Part shown: positions 23,480 through 31,834 of the stretch, one piece after another | Position numbering within the stretch: the stretch's first letter is position 1 | Layout of the letters: every line of letters begins with the position of its first letter | Source: Megasphaera hominis | GTDB lineage: Bacteria > Bacillota > Negativicutes > Veillonellales > Megasphaeraceae | Reading direction: 5' to 3' | Length of the DNA: 37,012 nt | Assembly: GCF_014269395.1 (NCBI RefSeq) | Contig: NZ_JACOGK010000030.1 | Location: 1-37,012 of the forward strand | Position numbers and translations under genes: made by a program | Notes under the pieces: generated by a model | What the model was told of the DNA's origin: nothing | The model's database searches: none | What the model saw: the letters and a program-made list of their open reading frames with translations, nothing else

Positions 23480-23587
23480 ACCTCCCTTTTGAGGTGTAGT
23501 ATATATATATCCGGGGCTGTTACTATGCTCCGGTCCGATATTTGATACTTATGCATTCATTCTATCAGAAATTCCGATACGTGCCAA
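23480..23587 (-). promoter_or_regulatory. Promoter and Shine-Dalgarno hairpin of the deleted sacsin-like gene
   Basis: On the minus strand: TTGGCA (23582-23587), 17 bp, TAGAAT (23559-23564). The leader ends in ACCTC-AAAAGG-GAGGT (23480-23495), a hairpin that places the GGGAGG ribosome binding site in its 3' arm; the TTG start follows 9 bases later. The same promoter form and hairpin precede the intact paralogue at 26.7 kb. Confidence 0.6.
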
Positions 23588-23696
23588 CAATCACATACTT
23601 TTTTTTGGTAAACATGCGACATTCATGGATTTTTAGTAAGTACACTGCAGTAAAGGGGACGGACGGGTGTCCACTGTTAAAGTTTATCTATTTTAG

Positions 23697-23734
23697 AAAA
23701 AACACCGGCACAGTTTCCCCTAGTCTGTGCCGGC
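23697..23734 (-). terminator. Terminator of the long sacsin-like gene
   Basis: On the minus strand, CCGGCACAG (23725-23733) pairs with CTGTGCCGG (23705-23713) and is followed by TGTTTTTTCT. Confidence 0.88.
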
Positions 23735-23744
23735 GCTTTACCGC

Positions 23745-26711
23745 TTAGTAAAAGATGAGATCATGATTCTTAAAAGCGACATTTTCCCTAAAATATCTTA
23801 TCTTATCCAAATCCTCGAGGAATTTTACTGCAATAACCGTTTCTTTTCTATTAGTGGTTCCTTTCAAAGGAATGCCATTTTTGATAACGATACCTGTACC
23901 TTGTTCTGGACTAAAGATGCGTTTACCTTCGCTCTCAAGTTCTTCCATTTTTTGATTTAAAGTATCTAAGCTAATTACATGATCAATGATTTTCTTCGCA
24001 GTAGCCATATTAAGAAGATGCACATTAAGTGCTGTAAAGTCTATATCTGCTGGAATTTCTTTTTTTTCAAGATATACTCTGTGGCAAGTACGACATATTC
24101 TAACCTTAAGCGTCTTATTGCTGCCATTCCTGCAATCATATTGAATCTCGCTTCTCTTCATTGTCTTATGGCCTGCAATACATTGGACATAAGGGTTATG
24201 GGAAATAATAAGAGTTTTAAATTTCATCAAACCGATTTGATAACCTGGCTTTGAGCCCGATTCAATTGGATTAATTACGTTGTTACTACTATTTCCTTGT
24301 GTACCATTACTATCACTATGCTCTATAATTTTGCTTAATTTTACATCATAGTCTCTATCATACAATTCTCTAGGAACAGAATTGTTCTGCATAAAACTTT
24401 TATGACATAATGGGCAGGACAAAACCTTCACTTTTTTTTCATACCCATCATTTCTCTTCACATAGCCGATTTTCTCATACAACGAATAGTTATCAAAAGG
24501 GCATCGTTTTAGCATTTTTTGTGATAGATATATCTGTTTAAGAATGTCATCAGCATGTGGTGGTATCGGCGGTTTGCCTCCACTTTGCGGATTAGATTTA
24601 ATCCTTTCTTTTCTCTTTTCAACCCCCAATTCTTCCAAAAAAAGCCATAATTTTTGCTTATTATCTTTGCCGACAGCTTTTATATAGCGGGGCGTATCAA
24701 CATAGTGCAAAAGATTGCCGAAGTTATCTTTTTCTTCATAGTTTGGCAATCCGCTTACTGAGTCGGGCAGATAATATACATGTGTTGCCTTCTGATTATA
24801 AAACGGATGCTCTTTATAATTCCTAGCAATAAGAAATTTATGATACTTTAATTTCATGAGGAAGAAATACCGCTCCTGTTTAGAGCATTCCCAATAATAG
24901 TTGAATACGGCCTTAAAATTCTCGCAGTCTATGTCCTTGCTTTTATCGAGACCTGGTAATATGATAAACTCCATATAGTCTTTTTTCGTATAAGTCCGTA
25001 TACCAAAATGATCTAATAGTTCCTGTGTACTACTGGCATCAGCTAGTCCCATGTTAATGACAGGTAGAGGCTGTGTGTTCCTTGCCCCTGAGTGTGGGAC
25101 AAAGATACCAGGCCGTCTAGTGCGAATATTATAGGCTGCAACAGCATGGCGATTTTGATCCAGGAAAATCGGCTTTGTTTTCGCAGTTTCCCAGTATTGA
25201 CTTTTTTCAAGTAGCCAGCGATAAAATTTAATGAGCCACGTATCTTTTTGGGCTTCTATAAATTTCACTGTAACGCCGATAAAGTCCCGAATGCGCTTAC
25301 CTGCGTCAGCATAATGGCCTTTTATAAGAGATTCTTCCGGAACTTTAAGCGTAGTGAGAGAATCCAAATATCCATAAAGTGCCTGATTTACAGAGTCCTT
25401 CTTTATTTCTTCATAGCCTTGTGTTGGATATATCCAACCTACATCAGACTTGTCAAACAAACGGCGTAATTGTGCATCGTCGAACAAGGTAAGCATTGCA
25501 CTATTTGCCGCCCAGTACGCATGAGCACGGTCTACATAGCCACTCTTGGTAGGAATAATTTTCTGCGTCATAAAGGACTGGTGTATAGATTCATAAAAGC
25601 GCGGCTGCCATTGAGAAAAAAGTCCAGATGTCATCTCATCTTTTTCCAAAGGAATGACAGAAAAAACCGTATCGGTCAAAACGCGCTCATTAACTTCGTT
25701 CTCTATTTGTTTGAAACCTTGCATAGCGTCTGCCGCAAGCTGCGTCAGGGTTTGAAGCAGTATTTCATTATGTGGATCATGATCTAAAATCTGGTACACG
25801 TCTGTATCCAGATGGAATGGCGCCTGGATTAAGAATTGCAAACCTGTATTTGTTTTGGTTAGAAAGAAGCAAAAGGCGTTTCTTACTATAGGTTGTAGAT
25901 TACCAGCCGCATCAACCAGGAAACCTACAGCGCAGGTCCCTTCATTACTATGACGTTTGAATACCCATAAATCCGTTTCATCGGCTGGATAATTATCAGA
26001 TTGACATATCAGGCGAATTTTCTTTACCCGTGTCTGGGCATCTAATTCCAGTGTATGCAAGACAAGCTTATTATACGATCCTATATGCTCATCATCGATC
26101 TTATAAGCAATATCTCGCAAATGAGTCAAAAACAAATTAGGATAATAAAGATGCTGCAATGTTCTTTTCACAATGTTATACGCTAAGTTATGAGGCAATT
26201 CTCCTTCACCTAACGGAATAATAATCCTTGTATACGACGGCTTCCGTCCAGGCGTGTCCGTAGTTAACACTTTCGGTATTCCCATCTGATCTACACGAAA
26301 AAAAATGGCCGGATCATAAACCTCAAAAGAGAAGGCAAATTGAAAAATCATTTTCAACCCTGCATTTACTTTTCCTATTTTATTATCCTTCGTGGTCGTA
26401 AAAAGATCTAATCCCGTCAAAGCATTGATATCTCCCAGTACACCTCGTTCCAAGTCCATACGTTCCGTTGCCGGATTAGTAATCGTAAGCGGGCGTTTTC
26501 CTGCATAAGAAAAAATCAAGCGGTCTTTTTCAAGGACAAAACGTGCCACTGTTGCTTCGGCATCATCAGCCAATTGAAGTAATGCAAACAAAAACTGCTT
26601 TCTTCGGAAATTAACAAATTGACCAGGATCATCGCATATGCTATGCCTAGCCGGATGGATCTTACGCGTTTCTATCAATTTTTGGAAATACATTTCTACT
26701 GTCTGATTCAA
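23745..26711 (-). CDS. Sacsin-like GHKL protein with degenerate ATP-binding motifs and zinc-ribbon repeats
   Basis: A 988-residue protein homologous at its N terminus to the adjacent deleted copy, but every ATP-binding motif is altered. The N-box reads A43-L-L-Q-L47-A-D-D instead of ELLQNADD, the G1 box Y69-A-G instead of HNG, and the G2 box KIGKVNAGLK instead of KIGKFGVGFK. It is therefore probably unable to bind or hydrolyse ATP. The long middle (about 150-730) looks like intact, conserved coding sequence. The C-terminal region has two cysteine modules (Cys737 with CPLCH at 766-770; Cys840 with CRTCH at 873-877) that look like a duplicated zinc ribbon. I start at TTG 26711 because it lies 9 bases after GGGAGG exactly as in the sister gene; the TTG at 26720 abuts the Shine-Dalgarno site. 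Sacsin-like proteins of this kind often lie in defence islands; the function here is unknown. Confidence 0.75.
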   Translation of the reverse strand: MNQTVEMYFQKLIETRKIHPARHSICDDPGQFVNFRRKQFLFALLQLADDAEATVARFVLEKDRLIFSYAGKRPLTITNPATERMDLERGVLGDINALTGLDLFTTTKDNKIGKVNAGLKMIFQFAFSFEVYDPAIFFRVDQMGIPKVLTTDTPGRKPSYTRIIIPLGEGELPHNLAYNIVKRTLQHLYYPNLFLTHLRDIAYKIDDEHIGSYNKLVLHTLELDAQTRVKKIRLICQSDNYPADETDLWVFKRHSNEGTCAVGFLVDAAGNLQPIVRNAFCFFLTKTNTGLQFLIQAPFHLDTDVYQILDHDPHNEILLQTLTQLAADAMQGFKQIENEVNERVLTDTVFSVIPLEKDEMTSGLFSQWQPRFYESIHQSFMTQKIIPTKSGYVDRAHAYWAANSAMLTLFDDAQLRRLFDKSDVGWIYPTQGYEEIKKDSVNQALYGYLDSLTTLKVPEESLIKGHYADAGKRIRDFIGVTVKFIEAQKDTWLIKFYRWLLEKSQYWETAKTKPIFLDQNRHAVAAYNIRTRRPGIFVPHSGARNTQPLPVINMGLADASSTQELLDHFGIRTYTKKDYMEFIILPGLDKSKDIDCENFKAVFNYYWECSKQERYFFLMKLKYHKFLIARNYKEHPFYNQKATHVYYLPDSVSGLPNYEEKDNFGNLLHYVDTPRYIKAVGKDNKQKLWLFLEELGVEKRKERIKSNPQSGGKPPIPPHADDILKQIYLSQKMLKRCPFDNYSLYEKIGYVKRNDGYEKKVKVLSCPLCHKSFMQNNSVPRELYDRDYDVKLSKIIEHSDSNGTQGNSSNNVINPIESGSKPGYQIGLMKFKTLIISHNPYVQCIAGHKTMKRSEIQYDCRNGSNKTLKVRICRTCHRVYLEKKEIPADIDFTALNVHLLNMATAKKIIDHVISLDTLNQKMEELESEGKRIFSPEQGTGIVIKNGIPLKGTTNRKETVIAVKFLEDLDKIRYFRENVAFKNHDLIFY

Positions 26712-26719
26712 TGATACCA

Positions 26720-26790
26720 ACCTCCCTCTTGAGGTATTGTATTCGCAATTCTTATTCTTTTATTCTACCAAAGGCTTAGGTGCGTGACAA
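26720..26790 (-). promoter_or_regulatory. Promoter and Shine-Dalgarno hairpin of the long sacsin-like gene
   Basis: On the minus strand: TTGTCA (26785-26790), 17 bp, TAGAAT (26762-26767). The leader ends with ACCTC-AAGAGG-GAGGT (26720-26735), which hides GGGAGG in a 5-bp hairpin. It matches the leader of the deleted copy in sequence, hairpin geometry and spacing to a TTG start. Confidence 0.6.
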
Positions 26791-26906
26791 TCATCATGTG
26801 TTATTTCTTAACAAAGTGATTTGTCATGATAGTCTAATAAAATTCGTGTCTTCTTATTTATAGAATACGCCATACTGGAGTCTTTGTGGTCGCCTTCAAA
26901 GCGACA

Positions 26907-27038
26907 TTACCCCCGTAACAGCTGGTGGTAGTTCGTAATTTTGTCTGATAACGGCACAAAGGTCTGCCGGTTGATATGGTATTTGTTGCCGAAGCAGTTT
27001 TCCCTTATTACATATAGTTTAGCAAAATGTAGGGACAT
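26907..27038 (-). pseudogene. Short coding-like fragment, origin unknown
   Basis: A 43-codon frame (MSLHFAKLYVIRENCFGN, then KYHINRQTFVPLSDKITNYH and a stop) with protein-like composition. The ribosome binding site is weak (GGACAG). It could be a small gene or the 3' end of a lost one. I do not recognise the family. Between 26791 and 26906 I see nothing else. Confidence 0.3.
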
Positions 27039-27092
27039 ATGTCTGTCCTATCAAACTATTTGTTATCTATTCTAATAATCCTTTTTCTACAC

Positions 27093-27140
27093 AAAAAGAC
27101 GCCTGAAATCTCAGAAATGTTGAGAGTCCAGGCGCCTAAA
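27093..27140 (-). terminator. Terminator of the rubrerythrin-like gene
   Basis: On the minus strand a GCGCCTGG/CAGGCG stem with inner CTCA/TGAG pairs is followed by TCTTTTTG. It lies about 140 bases after the stop codon. Confidence 0.65.
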
Positions 27141-27277
27141 GTGGTGCCATTATACTATAGCTTTGTCAGTCTGCAGCGCTACACTGAGCGGGTGTTTTGT
27201 TGTTTACTGCATATCATATGGCATGCCGGTTTTTCTCCGGCTTTGCCGATACCTTCTCTTGAGAAGGCTAGCGTCTC

Positions 27278-27700
27278 TTATTTGTACGAAATACCCCGTG
27301 CTTCAAATACCCTTGCCAGCCGGCGGGCGTGTTCGTCTTCTTGCGGGATTGTGGCGAGGATTACGTCGGCTACGTCCGGGAAGCCTGCGTCACGGACTTT
27401 TTGTGCCAATGCGGTTAAGGTTTCTTTGGCGCTGGCTTCGGCTTGGTAGAAGGCGACGGCCCGTTTCCAGAGGGTGGCTTCGTCGTTAGCGCCTAAGCCT
27501 AGCATGGCGCCATAGGTGCCGCCGTGGGCTGAGTCTTCGTGTGCATTCAAGGACATGGCTTCGGCCAGGTCGTCCAGGCCGGCAGCTTTAGCCTGTGCGG
27601 CTAAGACGTAGTAGGAGTCGGAGCCGTGTACTTCTGCCGTGTGCAGAGTTTTAATGAGTTCTTCGATGGCCGTTCCTTTTGCGTTGTCATGTAATTCCAT
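27278..27700 (-). CDS. Rubrerythrin-like ferritin-fold protein without rubredoxin domain
   Basis: A 140-residue four-helix ferritin-like protein. The helices carry paired carboxylate/His signatures (LHTAEVHGSDSYYVLAAQAK, LNAHEDSAHGGTYG, YQAEASAKET, IPQEDEHARRL) as in rubrerythrin-type diiron proteins. The C-terminal rubredoxin CxxC domain of classical rubrerythrin is absent, so it needs an external electron donor or serves another redox role. Such proteins detoxify peroxide in anaerobes. ATG follows AAGGAGAAG. Confidence 0.82.
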   Translation of the reverse strand: MELHDNAKGTAIEELIKTLHTAEVHGSDSYYVLAAQAKAAGLDDLAEAMSLNAHEDSAHGGTYGAMLGLGANDEATLWKRAVAFYQAEASAKETLTALAQKVRDAGFPDVADVILATIPQEDEHARRLARVFEARGISYK

Positions 27701-27802
27701 GGGTATCCTTCTCCTTTATGCAAAATACTATTTTGTTAAATTATATTTACTTCAATTATTATACCATATATAATTTCAATAGCAACAAAGGTTTTCAAAA
27801 AC

Positions 27803-27840
27803 AAAAAAACTGCCTCGTCTAAGCTAGTATGGCGAGGCAG
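27803..27840 (-). terminator. Terminator of the small helical protein gene
   Basis: On the minus strand, CTGCCTCG pairs with CGAGGCAG and is followed by seven T. Confidence 0.88.
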
Positions 27841-27864
27841 CTTGGTTCGTCTGACTATATGCAA

Positions 27865-28290
27865 TTAGTGATATGCCGGGGCCGTGGCCAGAGCCGGCGT
27901 TTTCATCATCCGGATCAGGCAGATTTCGATGTATTGCACGCTGGCGTCGATGGCGTAGACACCAGTACGAATGTGTCTGTATTCATCTACGTCGAGTGTA
28001 TTGGCCAGTTCTGTCTTAATCGTCTGCAAGCGGCTCAAGATACGGCTACAAGCAAGGCCGATGGTGTTGATTCCCGTAACAGATCGAATGAGCCCGGCAA
28101 TGTGCTCTACTTCTTTTTCAATGCTGGTAATGCTGGAAAATACGCTTGAATCCGGTTCCATGTCAAATACTGCAAGGAGGGCTGTTTTCAGCTTGGCCAC
28201 ATCAGCATTGATCTGCTCGCACGCAGATTGGATGCGAACCATATCGTTTTGCGTATCAGAAGATTGATTTTTTCGGTGAGACTTGTACAT
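27865..28290 (-). CDS. Small helical hypothetical protein
   Basis: A 141-residue, mostly helical soluble protein, not recognised. I start at the ATG at 28290 (MYKSHRKN) because GAGGG lies about 9 bases upstream; an in-frame ATG 13 codons earlier lacks a ribosome binding site. Predicted long amphipathic helices (about 18-45 and 60-95) suggest a small helical bundle, and the C terminus is Ala/Thr-rich. It is monocistronic, with its own terminator. Confidence 0.6.
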   Translation of the reverse strand: MYKSHRKNQSSDTQNDMVRIQSACEQINADVAKLKTALLAVFDMEPDSSVFSSITSIEKEVEHIAGLIRSVTGINTIGLACSRILSRLQTIKTELANTLDVDEYRHIRTGVYAIDASVQYIEICLIRMMKTPALATAPAYH

Positions 28291-28478
28291 GATGATGCAC
28301 CCTCTTTTTACCATAACAAACGGCGACATTTTTTATATATCTATTTTAATATAACTATTCGAAAAGTTCAATCGTAACACAATACGTAATTCGCATAAGA
28401 GGTATAGATTGAAGCTATTTTTGCAAGAATGGTCCCACAAATCCAAGCAGTTCCATCTATTTCTCTCAAAAGGTACGC

Positions 28479-28521
28479 AAAAAAGGCGCAAAAACAAGGA
28501 TCTGTACCTCGTTTTTACGCC
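28479..28521 (-). terminator. Terminator of the GIY-YIG gene
   Basis: On the minus strand, GGCGTAAAAACGAGG pairs with CCTTGTTTTTGCGCC and is followed by TTTTTT. Confidence 0.85.
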
Positions 28522-28563
28522 ATTTTTCTGTATTAACCACTACACATTACGTGCCTTAGTAAA

Positions 28564-29793
28564 TCAGCTATTTTCCTCTCGTTCTTTTATGCTTTGTCCG
28601 TCTTCATAGAGCCAGGCTTCTCTTCCGTTAGCCGTACCACCACGGATGCATGATGCCGCCATAGAAGGACTGGAAAAAGAATAATCTACTGCAAATACAT
28701 TATTTTTTACAATGCCTCGTTCCCTCAAAAGCTCTCTATGGTGATGCACACTAGAGGGACAGGATTTGCGCTCATTCAGGCAAATTCCCGAATCCTTAAG
28801 GACGACGAAACATTTTCCATCCAAATAGCCTCTGGCCACTGCCTTATGGCCGGAAAGGTGCAGGATTTCTCGTTCTGGTTTTATTCCTGATGATGGCTTT
28901 TCCTGTTTGCCTTGTTCCAGATCTTTCAAAGACACGCCATCTTTATTTTTCCACTCTTTCAACCCATTAGAGCTTTTGCCGCAGACAAAGGAAGCCGCAT
29001 AGGATGGGCTGCTAAAACGGATATTTTCCTGAAGAATGCTATTTTGATCAATGATCCGGGCATATTCTTTCCGGGCCTTGCGTATGCCATTAGGGGCCGA
29101 TGCAGACAGATTCGGGTAGATATAGCTCCCCTTGAGTACCCAGAAGCCGTCTTCCGTCATGCGGCACAGACCTCTGCCTCCTTTACCGCCGTTACGGCTG
29201 AAATATAGGAGGTCTTCAGCCTGCATATTTGCTGTCACAAGCCGCATGGATTCCAGTGTCCGATGGCCAAGGACCGGCAAAATCAGTTCAGCATTCCGTA
29301 TAAACTGCTCCAATTCATCGCGCACAGCCTTCGACAAGGGTGACTGTGTTGGCGTATTGCTATTTTTCACGACATCCCGCTCAGCTTCCTTTGCCAGCGT
29401 ATAGAAACGATGTTCCAAATATTTGACCCGCGCCTTGTCTAGTGATCCATCAGTGGCAACAAAGGTAATGGCCTCTTTCCAGTATGTATCATTTTTTTGA
29501 AATGTATGGTCCTGGTCGATTCGTCTAAGCACGTTATCTGCTTCGCCTACATAGACGAAATCGTTTCCCGTGGCGTCGTCCTTGCCAAAGAGAAAATACA
29601 CTCCAGGTCCACTTAACAAGCAGTAATCTTCATCACCATTTACAAATTCCTTCAAATCGCCGTATGGAATCTTATAGGCCACACAGTTCCAATTCGATAA
29701 CCGCGCCACCCATCGTCCGGCAGCCTCTCCGTCCATGAGATATAGTGATATATTTTTCCCCAATGGAGCCATGCCTTCCACTCCCGTTTCCAT
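28564..29793 (-). CDS. GIY-YIG nuclease-fold protein with two DUF4357 repeats
   Basis: A 409-residue protein. The GIY-YIG core (about 57-135) is seen as GVYFLFG followed by FVYVGEADNVLRRI and LEHRFYTLAKEA. Two DUF4357 modules follow, one near 260-300 (SSPSYAASFVCGKSSNGLKE, then W) and one at the C terminus (SSPSMAASCIRGGTANGREA, then W). DUF4357 commonly trails GIY-YIG or restriction-type proteins; a DNA-binding or nuclease role in genome defence is plausible but not established. The start at 29793 follows AGGGGG; the ATG seven codons later is an alternative. It is one of several nuclease-type genes in this stretch. Confidence 0.82.
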   Translation of the reverse strand: METGVEGMAPLGKNISLYLMDGEAAGRWVARLSNWNCVAYKIPYGDLKEFVNGDEDYCLLSGPGVYFLFGKDDATGNDFVYVGEADNVLRRIDQDHTFQKNDTYWKEAITFVATDGSLDKARVKYLEHRFYTLAKEAERDVVKNSNTPTQSPLSKAVRDELEQFIRNAELILPVLGHRTLESMRLVTANMQAEDLLYFSRNGGKGGRGLCRMTEDGFWVLKGSYIYPNLSASAPNGIRKARKEYARIIDQNSILQENIRFSSPSYAASFVCGKSSNGLKEWKNKDGVSLKDLEQGKQEKPSSGIKPEREILHLSGHKAVARGYLDGKCFVVLKDSGICLNERKSCPSSVHHHRELLRERGIVKNNVFAVDYSFSSPSMAASCIRGGTANGREAWLYEDGQSIKEREENS

Positions 29794-29836
29794 TATTTTC
29801 CAGCCCCCTGTCGGATCATTTTGTTATTATTGTACC

Positions 29837-29875
29837 AAAAAACAGCGTATCGCGCGAGTATGCGCATTACGCTGC
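29837..29875 (-). terminator. Terminator of the HxlR gene
   Basis: On the minus strand, CAGCGTA pairs with TACGCTG (inner GCGC pairs) and is followed by TTTTTT. Confidence 0.82.
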
Positions 29876-29944
29876 TGTTCGTTGTCGCTTCCAGCCTTTA
29901 TCGGCGGCTTCGCAGCCCCTTTCCTCGTCTCAGGAAAAGCTTAC

Positions 29945-30286
29945 CTATTCCTTTTTTTCTTGTTGTTCCTTTGTCCATTCGCGGATGGCGCTTAGGGATT
30001 GGACCAGTTTTAGGCCTGTTTCTGTGAGGGAGTATTCGACGTGGGGCGGGATTTCGTTGAATTGGGTCCGGCAGATGATGTCTTCGGCTACGAGTTCTTT
30101 GAGGATTTTGGTCAGCATCATGTCCGTAATGCCGTCGAGTTCTCTTTTCAGTTGGTTGAAGCGGATGTTCTTTGCTTCGTAGATGGTCCAGATCAGTTTA
30201 ATTTTCCATTTGCCGCCTAAGAGATTGGCTGTGTATTCTAGGGGGCAGTCTGAAAATTGTGCGGCCAAGGTGGCGGAAAATGCCAT
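29945..30286 (-). CDS. HxlR family transcriptional regulator
   Basis: A 113-residue winged-helix regulator. The core signatures are CPLEYTANLLGGKWKIKLIW, IRFNQLKRELDGITDMMLTK, and LVAEDIICRTQFNEIPPHVE then YSLTE. I start at the ATG at 30286 (MAFSATLA), which gives the usual HxlR length; the frame is open further up but overlaps the divergent gene. It probably controls the divergent DsbA/FrnE-like gene in response to redox or electrophile stress, as many HxlR proteins do. Confidence 0.88.
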   Translation of the reverse strand: MAFSATLAAQFSDCPLEYTANLLGGKWKIKLIWTIYEAKNIRFNQLKRELDGITDMMLTKILKELVAEDIICRTQFNEIPPHVEYSLTETGLKLVQSLSAIREWTKEQQEKKE

Positions 30287-30326
30287 TTCTCTCTTTTTAT
30301 ATAGTATCTCTCCTATTTTTGCGTTC

Positions 30327-30365
30327 TTGTGATCCTGTCTAAAGTCCGTATAATGGGTACCATAA
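30327..30365 (+). promoter_or_regulatory. Promoter of the DsbA/MBL pair with operator-like symmetry
   Basis: TTGTGA (30327-30332), 16 bp, TATAAT (30349-30354), directly followed by ATGG-GTA-CCAT, a small inverted repeat that may be an HxlR site. Confidence 0.5.
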
Positions 30366-30401
30366 ACGAGATAGTAAGTGTATTCCAAAGGAGAGATTCT
30401 C

Positions 30402-31100
30402 ATGAAAATTGAAATATGGTCCGATTATGCTTGCCCGTATTGCTATATTGGTGAAACGAGATTGAAGAAAGCCCTGCAGGCGCTGCCCCAGGAGGCATCG
30501 ATAGATGTCGTGTTCCGCGCGTTTGAGCTGGACCCCAGTGCGCCTAAGGAAGTGACTTCGACGACGCCGGCCCGGTTTGCCAAGAAGTATGGTTTGTCCG
30601 AAGCGGGGGCTTTGCAGACCATCCATGGCATTTCCCATATGGGCGTCCAAGAGGGCCTTGATTTCAAGTATGCTACGACCCGCTATACGAACACCTTCGA
30701 CGCCCATAGATTGACGAAATATGCGCAGAGCAAGGGGAATACGGCTCTTATCGAAGCCTTGTTCCAGGCCTATTTCAGCAAGAATCAGGAACTAAGTGAC
30801 CAGGACCTGCTCTTGCAGCTTGCTACGGAAGCGGGCTTAGATCCGCTGGAAGCCAAGAACGTGCTACAAGGTGATGCCTTTGCCCAGGACGTGCGGGACG
30901 ACGAAAAGGCTGCCTATATGAATGGCATCAACGCTGTGCCCTTCTTCCTCATCAACGGGAAATATTCCATCTCAGGTGCCCAGCCGGCAGAGCTGATTCA
31001 GGAAGCACTGGGAAACATTCTGGAAGAAGAAAAAGAAGCCCAGACCGAAGCTGCAGAATCGGCCGGCATGGCCTGCGGTATCAACGGCTGCAGTTTCTGA
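30402..31100 (+). CDS. DsbA family thioredoxin-fold oxidoreductase (FrnE-like)
   Basis: A 232-residue cytoplasmic DsbA/FrnE-type protein. The active site CPYC lies at residues 12-15 (DYACPYCYIGE), followed by the helical insertion and the cis-Pro strand GINAVPFFLINGKY. A C-terminal Cys-containing tail (CGINGC) resembles the extra disulfide of FrnE. I start at the ATG at 30402 preceded by AAAGGAGAG. It lies 9 bases before an MBL-fold gene (operon) and is divergent from HxlR. Confidence 0.88.
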   Translation: MKIEIWSDYACPYCYIGETRLKKALQALPQEASIDVVFRAFELDPSAPKEVTSTTPARFAKKYGLSEAGALQTIHGISHMGVQEGLDFKYATTRYTNTFDAHRLTKYAQSKGNTALIEALFQAYFSKNQELSDQDLLLQLATEAGLDPLEAKNVLQGDAFAQDVRDDEKAAYMNGINAVPFFLINGKYSISGAQPAELIQEALGNILEEEKEAQTEAAESAGMACGINGCSF

Positions 31101-31109
31101 GGCTAGGCC

Positions 31110-31751
31110 ATGATTCAGACATTATTGGTAAAAGGATATTTTTCCACGTACTGCTACCTCTTCATTGATGAAAAGACGAAGCATGGCTTTCTCATCGATG
31201 CGCCGTCTGAAGCGGACAAGCTGGCTGAACTGGTACGGGAAAAAGGCTATACCATCGAAAAAATCCTGCTCACGCACGGTCACTTCGACCATACGGCAGC
31301 AGCCAACGAGCTGAGCCGGACATGGCAAGCGCCGGTCCTCATCCACGCTGCAGGAAAACGCTACGTCAAAGACACGGTCTGGAATCTCTCGGCAGCCTGC
31401 GGCCTCCACGTCGTCGTCGATCCTGTAACCTATCTGCGTGGCGACGAAACCATCACCCTGGCAGCCAATCCTGCCGTAGCCCTGCAAGTACTCCCTACAC
31501 CGGGCCACACTCCTGACAGTGTAACCTACTACAGCGCCGCTGATCACGCCGCTTTCGTCGGCGATACCATCTTTGCCGGCAGCTTTGGCAGCAGCGGCTA
31601 CTATGGCGGCGATCTGCCGGCACTGATGCACAGCATCTTTGAACGTATCCTGGTTCTCCCGGACGACACGGTCCTCTACTCCGGCCACAGCGAGCCCACC
31701 ACAGTCTACGCCGAAAAAAGCCGCATCAGCCAGGCTTTTCCTCGAAAATGA
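31110..31751 (+). CDS. MBL-fold metallohydrolase (glyoxalase II-like)
   Basis: A 213-residue metallo-beta-lactamase-fold hydrolase. The metal-binding motif is LTHGHFDHTAAANEL (HxHxDH), with PTPGHTPDSV supplying the next His, FVGDTIFAGSFG the bridging Asp and YSGHSEPTT the last His. It is a typical thioesterase or hydroxyacylglutathione-hydrolase-like protein of low-G+C bacteria. It is probably cotranscribed with the DsbA/FrnE-like gene. The substrate is unknown. Confidence 0.88.
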   Translation: MIQTLLVKGYFSTYCYLFIDEKTKHGFLIDAPSEADKLAELVREKGYTIEKILLTHGHFDHTAAANELSRTWQAPVLIHAAGKRYVKDTVWNLSAACGLHVVVDPVTYLRGDETITLAANPAVALQVLPTPGHTPDSVTYYSAADHAAFVGDTIFAGSFGSSGYYGGDLPALMHSIFERILVLPDDTVLYSGHSEPTTVYAEKSRISQAFPRK

Positions 31752-31834
31752 AACCTTTATCCAGTAGCTTTTCCCCGGCATTTCCTGTAAAATATTAGAG
31801 AAACTACATCAACCAGAAATGAGGAGAGATTCTT

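Noticed and set aside
31122..31781. 219-codon minus-strand open frame opposite the MBL hydrolase
   Set aside because: All MBL metal-binding motifs are on the plus strand, so the antisense frame is a shadow.
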